Shown here: piece after piece, positions 1 through 6,189 of the stretch
Numbering within the stretch: position 1 is the stretch's first letter
Layout of the letters: every line of letters begins with the position of its first letter
DNA from: Gammaproteobacteria bacterium
GTDB lineage: Bacteria; Pseudomonadota; Gammaproteobacteria; SZUA-152
NCBI GenBank assembly: GCA_030613605.1
Contig: JAUWLO010000076.1
Location: 1 to 8,977 of the forward strand
DNA: 8,977 nucleotides
Direction: 5' to 3'
The notes under the pieces: generated by a model
Told to the model about the DNA's origin: nothing
The model's input: only the letters and a program-made list of their open reading frames with translations
Database searches by the model: none
Program-made: the position numbers and the translations under genes

Positions 1-393
1 CTTGATGAGTTCTGATGGCTGCAAGTTAAATGGCCCCATGGCCAACCAACGCACACTGCCATTTACTTCACGACCCAATATCAACACGGCAATCAACAAC
101 AAAAACCCAATCAAAAGAAAATATGGACCCAGTCTTTCCCAGTAGACCAGTCGTACTTGCAAAATGCTGTCGCCAAACAACAACCCTACGGTCACAAATG
201 CCGACTGTCTCCAGAAGTAATAAAATGAATCACCCATCTGGCGATCAGCAATAGACACAGATGCAGACATCACCATCACCAGCCCTAACGCAACCAGCAA
301 TAAAGTGATGCCCAGCAACCAGACATCCAGATGAAAATTACTGTATCGCGATGACAAGTGAGGACGTAACGCAGGGATAACTCGCGCAATCAT
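1..393 (-). CDS. ftsW: FtsW, SEDS-family septal peptidoglycan glycosyltransferase (N-terminal 131 residues, truncated by window edge)
   Basis: FtsW is a polytopic inner-membrane SEDS protein that polymerises lipid II into septal glycan in partnership with FtsI. The gene runs off the left edge, so only 131 codons are visible. After a cytoplasmic N-terminus of about 20 residues there is a hydrophobic segment (about 22-45, WLLGITLLLVALG) and further hydrophobic stretches (about 55-70 and 80-97). These are followed by the family signature GREVNGSVRWLAMGPFNLQP and SELIK at about 100-131, which is highly diagnostic of FtsW/RodA proteins. That block, with its place directly after murD, separates FtsW from RodA. 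The ATG at 391-393 overlaps the murD TGA as ATGA, and a GGGGAGG site lies at 398-404 inside the end of murD, indicating translational coupling. murG and murC would be expected further left, outside the window. Confidence 0.96.
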   Translation of the reverse strand, partial: MIARVIPALRPHLSSRYSNFHLDVWLLGITLLLVALGLVMVMSASVSIADRQMGDSFYYFWRQSAFVTVGLLFGDSILQVRLVYWERLGPYFLLIGFLLLIAVLILGREVNGSVRWLAMGPFNLQPSELIK

Positions 394-404
394 GATGCCT
401 CCCC
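390..404 (-). promoter_or_regulatory. ftsW ribosome binding site and murD/ftsW ATGA overlap
   Basis: On the minus strand GGGGAGG (398-404), encoded by the Gly-Glu-Ala codons ending murD, lies 4 bases before the ftsW ATG. That ATG overlaps the murD TGA by 4 bases. This is the most canonical Shine-Dalgarno core in the window, though the spacing is short. Confidence 0.7.
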
Positions 405-1814
405 ATTTTGCAGATCATGCACTGCGCTAACAAAAGCATCACCTCGCGCCTCAAAACCCGCGTACATATCGAAGCTGGCACAGGCTGGTGACAGCAACAC
501 CACATCACCTGATCTAGATAGTGAATATGCTTTATCCACTGCGGCTTTCATGTCTTTCACATGAGTTACCGGCGCAACACCCGCAAGTGCGCTTTCTATT
601 CGCGAGGCATCCTCACCCATCAGAATCACAGCGCGAGCTTTCTCCTTCACCGCCGCTCGTAAAGAACTAAAGTCAGCACCTTTACCCTGCCCGCCTGCAA
701 TTAACACCACCGGCTGAGAAAAACCCTGGATCGCTGCAACCGTTGCACCAACATTGGTACCCTTGGAATCGTTATACCAGGCAACATCATCAATATTGGC
801 AACCCACTGGGTGCGATGTGGCAAACCAGCGAAATCTCGCAACGCATCAAGCATCGCAATCATCGGCAAACCCACCTGCTCACCCAACGCCAATGCAGCC
901 AATGCATTTGCCTGATTATGTTCACCGCTAAGTCGTAACTCGCTCACTGGCAACAACCGTTCACTGCCACGGGTCAACCAAAGCTCACCTTGAAACCTAA
1001 AACGCCCAAAATTGTTTCCTGTTGATTCGTCAAGCCCAAATGACACAAAATCACGCTCTTTCTCCAACATGCTCATTACGGTTGCGTCATCACGATTGAC
1101 AACCATCACCCCGTGACCATTGCCACCAACACTTTTTTGTAACCCATCCTGCAAACCATAGATGCGTCGCTTGCTGCTGGCGTAATGTTCAAGGTCACGA
1201 TAACGATCCATATGGTCAGGACTAACGTTTAAAACAACAGACACGGCTGCATTGAGCGACGCAGTTGTTTCCAGTTGAAAACTAGACAACTCCAGCACAT
1301 AAAGATCAGGTGCAGGTTCCGAAAGAAGATCCAGCACCGGTGTACCAATGTTGCCACCCATCAGAACATTTTTACCTGCACGCTTTGCCATCTCAGACAC
1401 CAGCATCGTGACCGTGCTTTTACCATTAGAACCGGTAATCGCCACCACAGGTTCTTTTACAACCCGCGCAAATAACTCAACATCGCCAATAATTTCCACA
1501 CCGCGCTCACGTGCCGTAATTATCATAGGCTCATCTATGGCGACCCCAGGACTCACGATCAAATGCTTTGCCCACGCAAATAAACTGTCATTGAACCCAC
1601 CAACAGAACATTCAACATCCTTAAACTCCTTCTGAAAGTCTTCAAGGCATGGCGGATTAATGCGGCTATCGGTAACCGCAACGGGCACACCATTCGCCAA
1701 CAGAAAACGCACGCAGGACAATCCTGTCTTGCCCAGGCCAATCACAAGTGTTGGCTCGGCATTTAGCCCAATATTAATATTGCTTTCTGTAGTCATTACG
1801 TATGCCGTATTCAT
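390..1814 (-). CDS. murD: MurD, UDP-N-acetylmuramoyl-L-alanine:D-glutamate ligase
   Basis: Cytoplasmic ATP-dependent ligase that adds D-glutamate to UDP-MurNAc-L-Ala, the second amino acid of the peptide stem. The 474 residues show the three Mur ligase domains: an N-terminal Rossmann-like UDP-binding part with GLGKTGLS (26-33), a central ATPase domain with P-loop TGSNGKST (127-134), ELSSFQLE (175-182), NVSPDHMDRY (196-205) and the likely carbamylated lysine K215 (SSKRRIY), and a C-terminal domain with NDSKGTN (348-354) and SPACASFDMY (442-451). The protein is longer than E. coli MurD (438) mainly through about 15 extra N-terminal residues and a glycine-containing insertion near 221-236. The start at 1812-1814 has only a weak upstream purine stretch (GAAG). 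Met7 (1794-1796) is an alternative start with no better site. The gene follows mraY after 24 bases and overlaps ftsW by 4 bases. Confidence 0.97.
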   Translation of the reverse strand: MNTAYVMTTESNINIGLNAEPTLVIGLGKTGLSCVRFLLANGVPVAVTDSRINPPCLEDFQKEFKDVECSVGGFNDSLFAWAKHLIVSPGVAIDEPMIITARERGVEIIGDVELFARVVKEPVVAITGSNGKSTVTMLVSEMAKRAGKNVLMGGNIGTPVLDLLSEPAPDLYVLELSSFQLETTASLNAAVSVVLNVSPDHMDRYRDLEHYASSKRRIYGLQDGLQKSVGGNGHGVMVVNRDDATVMSMLEKERDFVSFGLDESTGNNFGRFRFQGELWLTRGSERLLPVSELRLSGEHNQANALAALALGEQVGLPMIAMLDALRDFAGLPHRTQWVANIDDVAWYNDSKGTNVGATVAAIQGFSQPVVLIAGGQGKGADFSSLRAAVKEKARAVILMGEDASRIESALAGVAPVTHVKDMKAAVDKAYSLSRSGDVVLLSPACASFDMYAGFEARGDAFVSAVHDLQNGEAS

Positions 1815-1838
1815 CTCAATTTTTCTTCGATTTACTTC

Positions 1839-2921
1839 TCAGCGTATTTTCAACGTCGCCAGACCAACCAGCACCAGAATGACCGTAACAATCCAGAAAC
1901 GCACAATGACTCGTGGTTCTGGCCAGCCTTTTAATTCAAAGTGATGATGCAGTGGCGCCATGCGAAAAATACGTTTACCTGTCAACTTGTACGAGGCCAC
2001 CTGCATAATCACAGACACTGTTTCCATCACAAACACACCACCCATGATCAACAGCACAAGTTCCTGCCTGACCACTACTGCAACAATTCCTAATGCAGCA
2101 CCCAGCGCCAGGGCGCCAATATCTCCCATGAACACCATCGCGGGATAGGTGTTAAACCAGAGAAAACCAAGACCCGCACCCATTAGCGCAGCACAGAAAA
2201 TAATCACTTCACCAACGCCGGAAATATAAGGAATAGACAAATACCTGGCGAACTCCGCATGACCGGTAAGATAAGCAAATAAACCCAGTGCCCCGGCCAC
2301 CATCACCGTGGGCATAATGGCCAAACCATCCAGTCCGTCTGTAAGATTCACTGCATTACTGGAACCCACCACCACAAAATAGGTCAACACTACAAAACCC
2401 AGCCCCATATCAATCGCAATATCTTTAAAAAACGGAACAAGCAATTGCGTTTCTGCTGGAATTTCTGCGGTGTAGTAAAGATAAAATGCAGCCCCCATTC
2501 CCACCACGGACTGCCAAAAATATTTGTAACGTGATTTCAGACCCTGGGAATCTTTCTTTACCAGTTTTTTATAATCATCAACCCAGCCGATCAAACCAAA
2601 CAATAAAGTAACGCTCAGCACTACCCACATATAGCGACTACCCAGGTCAGACCACAGCAAAGTACTGACGGCGACAGCAACCAGAATCAACGCGCCGCCC
2701 ATGGTTGGCGTGCCTGCCTTTTCAAGATGCGACTCTGGCCCATCCGTGCGAACCACCTGTCCAATCTGATATTGATTCAACTTACGTATCATTGCCGGGC
2801 CAACAATAAAAGAAATGAGTAATGCAGTAAGCGCGCCCATAATCGCTCGTAACGTCAAATACTGAAACACACCAAAGCCACTATGGAACTGAGTTAAGTA
2901 ATCAAAGAAATAAAGCAACAT
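1839..2921 (-). CDS. mraY: MraY, phospho-N-acetylmuramoyl-pentapeptide transferase
   Basis: Polytopic inner-membrane enzyme that transfers phospho-MurNAc-pentapeptide from the UDP precursor to undecaprenyl phosphate, giving lipid I and releasing UMP. The 360 residues equal the E. coli length. Visible family features are the basic and polar stretch with TPTMGG (71-76), the Mg-binding aspartate pair in GWVDDYKK (D115, D116), the NAVNLTDGLDGL motif (189-200), FMGDIGALALG (264-274) with the catalytic-site aspartate D267, and the HHH motif (325-327) in MAPLHHHFELKGWPEPR. About ten hydrophobic segments are spread along the chain. The start is unambiguous: the murF TAA at 2922-2924 directly abuts the ATG at 2919-2921, and a six-G site lies 10 bases upstream within murF. 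Alanine after GDIG is, from memory, also found in Pseudomonas-type MraY, so it is not an anomaly. Confidence 0.98.
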   Translation of the reverse strand: MLLYFFDYLTQFHSGFGVFQYLTLRAIMGALTALLISFIVGPAMIRKLNQYQIGQVVRTDGPESHLEKAGTPTMGGALILVAVAVSTLLWSDLGSRYMWVVLSVTLLFGLIGWVDDYKKLVKKDSQGLKSRYKYFWQSVVGMGAAFYLYYTAEIPAETQLLVPFFKDIAIDMGLGFVVLTYFVVVGSSNAVNLTDGLDGLAIMPTVMVAGALGLFAYLTGHAEFARYLSIPYISGVGEVIIFCAALMGAGLGFLWFNTYPAMVFMGDIGALALGAALGIVAVVVRQELVLLIMGGVFVMETVSVIMQVASYKLTGKRIFRMAPLHHHFELKGWPEPRVIVRFWIVTVILVLVGLATLKIR

Positions 2922-2937
2922 TTAGTTAGCACCCCCC
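2919..2937 (-). promoter_or_regulatory. mraY ribosome binding site and murF/mraY abutting junction
   Basis: Read on the minus strand, the last codons of murF supply a run of six G (2932-2937). Ten bases later comes TAAATG, where the murF stop abuts the mraY start with no gap. The layout implies reinitiation or translational coupling and fixes the mraY start. The G-run is written by the Gly-Gly codons at the MurF C-terminus (GGAN). Confidence 0.7.
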
Positions 2938-4310
2938 ATTGCGCGAGGCATCACCAATGCGTCAACTACCTTTTCCATATGTGATGAGCGAGAACCTTTA
3001 ACCAACAGGGTGACATTTTCATTCAAATCTTCACGCAGACGATCAACCAGTTGCTCATGTGCGGAAAAATGCCAGGCCTGCTCGCCAAATGCCTCTACCG
3101 CAAATCGCGAGTACTGCCCTATAGCATACAAACGACTCACACCGGAGTCCTTTGCCTGACGACCAACCTGCTCATGAAAACCTTCGGACTTTTCACCCAG
3201 CTCTGCCATATCACCCAGAGCGAGGTAATGGTCACCCGGACAACCCGACAGAACATCCAGCGCAACGGTAAACGAAGCCGGATTAGCGTTATAAGCGTCA
3301 TCCAGTATGCGCGCATTACTAATACCTGCTTTCGATTGCAACCGACCAGGAACAGGCTTAACGGATTCCAGCCCCCGCTTGATAACATCAAGCTTTAACC
3401 CTGCGGCCAGCGCTGCAGCTGTTGCCGCAAGGGCGTTCATTGCGTTGTGACGACCCATCAGGGGCACCAACACCGAACACTCACCTTCGGGTGTTTTAAT
3501 TTTTAGATGAGGGCCCATCAACCCATCTGTTTGCCGCAATGCATCCTTATGTATAACACCCCGCACGTCTGCATCTGCAGATAACCCAAAGGTAAGCACG
3601 TTTCTTTTACCCGCGAGTGACTTCCATAAAGATGCGTATTCATCGTCAGCATTAATAATGGCGGTGCCATTTTCAGGAAGATGCTCAAATAATTCACCCT
3701 TGGTACGTGCGACAGCATCCAGCGAACCAAAACCTTCCAGGTGTGCGCCAGCAGCATTGGTAACTACAGCCACCGTTGGGTTTACTAATTTTGTAAGATA
3801 AGCGATGTCGCCAGGGTGGCTTGCCCCTTCTTCAATAATGGCTGAATCATGTGAAGCAATAAGTTGCAGCAGGGTCAGAGGAACTCCAATCTCGTTATTT
3901 AAATTACCTTTTGTCGACAAGACGGAACCCTGCTGCTTTAAAATCGAAGCAATCATTTCCTTAACGGTTGTTTTTCCATTGCTACCCGTTACCGCAATAA
4001 CCGGTATTGAAAACTGTTGCCTCCATGCAGCAGCCAACTGTCCCAATGCAACCTGTGTGTCAGACACAATAACCTGCGGCGCATCGACTTCCAGCTTGCG
4101 CTGCACAAGCACAGCGGCCGCACCTTTATCAATTGCATCCTGCACAAAATCGTGCGCATCAAAATTTGGCCCTTTAAGCGCAACAAACAACTGCCCGCTT
4201 TTCACTGTGCGAGTATCAGTACTAACACCAGCGAAATCACAATCAACGCCATACAGATTTCCATCTACTGCAGCAGCAATTTCGCTAATTTTTTGCAGGA
4301 AACTGGACAT
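2922..4310 (-). CDS. murF: MurF, UDP-MurNAc-tripeptide:D-alanyl-D-alanine ligase
   Basis: Cytoplasmic ATP-dependent ligase that adds D-Ala-D-Ala to UDP-MurNAc-tripeptide, making the pentapeptide substrate of MraY, the next gene. The 462 residues are close to the E. coli length (452). The N-terminal domain has GVSTDTRTVKSGQLFVALKG (28-47). The ATPase domain has P-loop VTGSNGKTT (107-115), KGNLNNEIGVPLTLL (134-148), the acidic block EEGASHPGDI (160-169), TNAAGAHLEGFGS (184-196) and ARTKGELF (201-208), which carries the expected carbamylated lysine. The C-terminal domain has DDAYNANPAS (337-346), ALGDMAELG (364-372) and KGSRSSHMEKV (438-448). One position is odd: residue 161 is Glu where relatives have Leu or Met (E-L/M-G-A). 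The start at 4308-4310 overlaps the murE stop by one base (TGATG) and has AGAAGGGG 9 bases upstream. Confidence 0.97.
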   Translation of the reverse strand: MSSFLQKISEIAAAVDGNLYGVDCDFAGVSTDTRTVKSGQLFVALKGPNFDAHDFVQDAIDKGAAAVLVQRKLEVDAPQVIVSDTQVALGQLAAAWRQQFSIPVIAVTGSNGKTTVKEMIASILKQQGSVLSTKGNLNNEIGVPLTLLQLIASHDSAIIEEGASHPGDIAYLTKLVNPTVAVVTNAAGAHLEGFGSLDAVARTKGELFEHLPENGTAIINADDEYASLWKSLAGKRNVLTFGLSADADVRGVIHKDALRQTDGLMGPHLKIKTPEGECSVLVPLMGRHNAMNALAATAAALAAGLKLDVIKRGLESVKPVPGRLQSKAGISNARILDDAYNANPASFTVALDVLSGCPGDHYLALGDMAELGEKSEGFHEQVGRQAKDSGVSRLYAIGQYSRFAVEAFGEQAWHFSAHEQLVDRLREDLNENVTLLVKGSRSSHMEKVVDALVMPRAMGGAN

Positions 4311-4327
4311 CAGGCCTTGCCCCTTCT
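4308..4327 (-). promoter_or_regulatory. murF ribosome binding site and murE/murF TGATG overlap
   Basis: On the minus strand AGAAGGGG (4320-4327), encoded by the last Arg-Arg-Gly codons of murE, lies 9 bases before the murF ATG. The murE TGA and murF ATG share one A. Together these support the murF start and translational coupling. Confidence 0.7.
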
Positions 4328-6175
4328 AGCAGCAAGCGCCTTCTCGACTTCATTCTCATCGCTAAAAGGCAAACGTTTCTCACCAATCAGCTGATAGTTT
4401 TCATGACCCTTCCCAGCGATCAACACCACATCCTTCACATCTGCGTGAGATATGGTTTTAGATATTGCTACCGCACGATCAGCTATAACCCTGACCGCGT
4501 CCACATTAGAAAATCCCGAAAGAATATCGGCGACAATCAGTTCGGATGGTTCTGTACGAGGGTTATCATCTGTAACAACAATGTAATCAGCCAGCTGCTC
4601 GGCCTCTCTTGCCATCATCGGCCGCTTGGCACGATCACGATCACCACCACAACCAAACACACAATGAATTTTACCTGTTGTGTGTTCACGCAAAGCACTA
4701 AGCGCCTGCTTGAGTGCATCAGGCGTATGGGCATAGTCGATTACCACCAGAGGGCAGGCATCATCCCCGCCATAACCCTCCATGCGGCCATCAACAGGCT
4801 GGATTAACGATAATCTTTGCATCGCGTCATCAAAACCAATACCACTTGCCAATAATGCGCCCAATGCCGCCAAAAGATTGTAGCCATTAAACGAACCCAG
4901 TACCGGTACGCGCAAATCGCCCTTACCCCAATCACTTTCGACATGCATACTCAACCCGGTTTGATCAAGCTTCAAGTTTGACCCCATCAATGAAGGCAAA
5001 AGATCTTTACTTTCAAAACCGTAACTCACCGTACCAACGGTACCCGGCATCGACACCAGTAAAGCACGCCCAAAATCATCATCTATATTAATGACCGCAT
5101 ACTTCAGCGTTTTCGATTCAAAAAGTCGGCGCTTAGCCAAACCGTAATTCATCATATTGCCGTGATAATCCAGATGCTCATGACTAAGATTGGTAAATAC
5201 CGCCACGTCAAAGGCCACACCTGCAGTACGTCCCTGATCTAATGCGTGCGATGAAACTTCAATCACCACCTTGTTTGCACCTTCACGCTTGAGGGTCGCC
5301 AATATTGAATGAAGAGTTATCGCATCGGGTGTTGTATGAAGCCCTGATTCTAATTGTCCAAACATGCCATTACCCAAAGTACCAATGACGCCGCACTTGT
5401 TATCCTGATGTATAGCCTGAGCAATAAACTGACTAACCGATGTTTTTCCGTTGGTACCGGTCACACCAATCACGTGCTGACGTATCGAAGGCCTACCATA
5501 AAATCGTTCAGCGATATCACCCACTTTGTATTTCAAATCAGGAATGCCAAACACGGGAATACCCTGGCGCAATTCCCGCCGAAGAAACCCCGACTCCCAC
5601 AACACCACGCTGGCGCCGCGACTAATCGCATCATCGATAAATGTTTTTCCGTGAACCTTATGGCCTTCACATGCCATAAATAAGTCGCCCGTTTTCACGT
5701 TACGGCTATCCAGACTTAACCCACGAATTTTTATATCCGGGACATCTCGTCCTGCGTAAACAATATCTTTCAATAATTCCGAAAGACTCCACAAGACTGA
5801 TGTTGCTTCAACCTTAACCCCAGGCTGGGGCTTTGATTTTATATTGCTGCTTACCTTTGAAGCAGCCTTAGTGGCCGAAGCTGTAGATTTTGTTTTTTCT
5901 ATTTTTTTACTCTTGGCTTTTACTTTCGCTGTAGGCGACACCCTGGATTTTGATTTTGACCTGGGCTTCACCCTGGTCTTTGTTGCTACTTCTGCCTTAA
6001 CCTTCGCCTTCACTTTGGTCCTGGATTTAGCTTTTGCTTTTGATTTCACCGAAGAACCGGCTGAAACCTTAACCTTAGTATTGGCGTTGGCTTTGGCTTT
6101 AGACTTGGCCACAACTTTGGTTTTTGCCTTAGCTTTCAACTTGGCCTTCACTTTTGTTTTTGGTTTAGCCGCCAT
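4310..6175 (-). CDS. murE: MurE, UDP-MurNAc-L-Ala-D-Glu:meso-diaminopimelate ligase with a long Lys-rich N-terminal extension
   Basis: Cytoplasmic ligase that adds the third stem residue. The protein is 621 residues, of which about 127-621 (some 495) match the usual full length of MurE. The N-terminal domain is at about 127-230 (RGLSLDSRNVKTGDLFMAC). The ATPase domain has P-loop VTGTNGKTS (238-246), TTPDAITLH (281-289), VIEVSSHALDQGR (304-316), NLSHEHLDYHG (329-339) and the likely carbamylated K348 (GLAKRRLF). The C-terminal domain has DYAHTPDAL (480-488), FGCGGDRD (507-514), the meso-DAP signature DDNPRTEPSE (536-545) and AGKGHENYQ (587-595). Residues 1-126 are unusual: 38 Lys and 4 Arg against 3 Glu and no Asp, rich in Ala, Val, Ser and Thr, with no predicted fold. 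No ATG lies between codon 1 and Met167. A TTG at residue 129 is the only nearby internal alternative. The ATG at 6173-6175 overlaps the ftsI stop (TAATG) with a GGGGG site 9 bases upstream, so the long form is the natural reading. The identity as MurE is certain; the role of the tail is unknown. Confidence 0.96.
   Translation of the reverse strand: MAAKPKTKVKAKLKAKAKTKVVAKSKAKANANTKVKVSAGSSVKSKAKAKSRTKVKAKVKAEVATKTRVKPRSKSKSRVSPTAKVKAKSKKIEKTKSTASATKAASKVSSNIKSKPQPGVKVEATSVLWSLSELLKDIVYAGRDVPDIKIRGLSLDSRNVKTGDLFMACEGHKVHGKTFIDDAISRGASVVLWESGFLRRELRQGIPVFGIPDLKYKVGDIAERFYGRPSIRQHVIGVTGTNGKTSVSQFIAQAIHQDNKCGVIGTLGNGMFGQLESGLHTTPDAITLHSILATLKREGANKVVIEVSSHALDQGRTAGVAFDVAVFTNLSHEHLDYHGNMMNYGLAKRRLFESKTLKYAVINIDDDFGRALLVSMPGTVGTVSYGFESKDLLPSLMGSNLKLDQTGLSMHVESDWGKGDLRVPVLGSFNGYNLLAALGALLASGIGFDDAMQRLSLIQPVDGRMEGYGGDDACPLVVIDYAHTPDALKQALSALREHTTGKIHCVFGCGGDRDRAKRPMMAREAEQLADYIVVTDDNPRTEPSELIVADILSGFSNVDAVRVIADRAVAISKTISHADVKDVVLIAGKGHENYQLIGEKRLPFSDENEVEKALAARRGKA
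5888..6169 (-). repeat. Degenerate hexanucleotide (Lys-X dipeptide) repeat inside murE
   Basis: This stretch encodes MurE residues 3-96. Between residues 4 and 90 all 34 basic residues (30 Lys, 4 Arg) are at even positions, with Ala, Val, Thr, Ser or Pro mostly between them. The DNA unit is therefore AAR followed by a codon such as GCN, GTN, ACN or TCN. Lysine codons mix AAA and AAG, and spacer codons vary, so the array is old or under protein-level selection rather than a fresh expansion. All four arginines (52, 68, 72, 78) are AGG, one change from AAG. The even-position Asn30, Asn32 and Glu62 are likewise one base from lysine codons. This suggests an ancestral near-perfect Lys-X array that has drifted. 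Confidence 0.85.
5902..5908 (-). other. A7 homopolymer run in the murE extension (possible slippage site)
   Basis: On the coding strand seven A's cover codons K90, K91 and the first base of I92, with a second run of six A's at 5893-5898. Gain of one A (or a -1 ribosomal shift) leads to TAA at 5868-5870. Loss of one A leads at once to TAG at 5899-5901. Either event would give a short Lys-rich polypeptide lacking the ligase. The run itself is certain; slippage in the cell is speculation. Confidence 0.35.
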
Positions 6176-6189
6176 TACTTCGCACCCCC
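6173..6189 (-). promoter_or_regulatory. murE ribosome binding site and ftsI/murE TAATG overlap
   Basis: On the minus strand a GGGGG run (6185-6189), written by the Gly-Gly codons near the FtsI C-terminus, lies 9 bases before the murE ATG. The ftsI TAA and murE ATG share one A. This placement decides the murE start and makes the Lys-rich extension part of the translated protein. Confidence 0.7.

Noticed and set aside
3805..4329. A 174-codon plus-strand open frame opposite murF.
   Set aside because: It lies entirely opposite a well-conserved MurF frame with all motifs intact. Its Ser/Cys/Thr-rich translation has no recognisable domain.
5787..5791. TTG near murE codon 129 as the real MurE start, making the Lys-rich stretch a separate or untranslated region.
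   Set aside because: There is no clear ribosome binding site before it. The 126 upstream codons are open and strongly patterned, and the upstream ATG is coupled to the ftsI stop with a G-rich site. It is kept only as a testable alternative.
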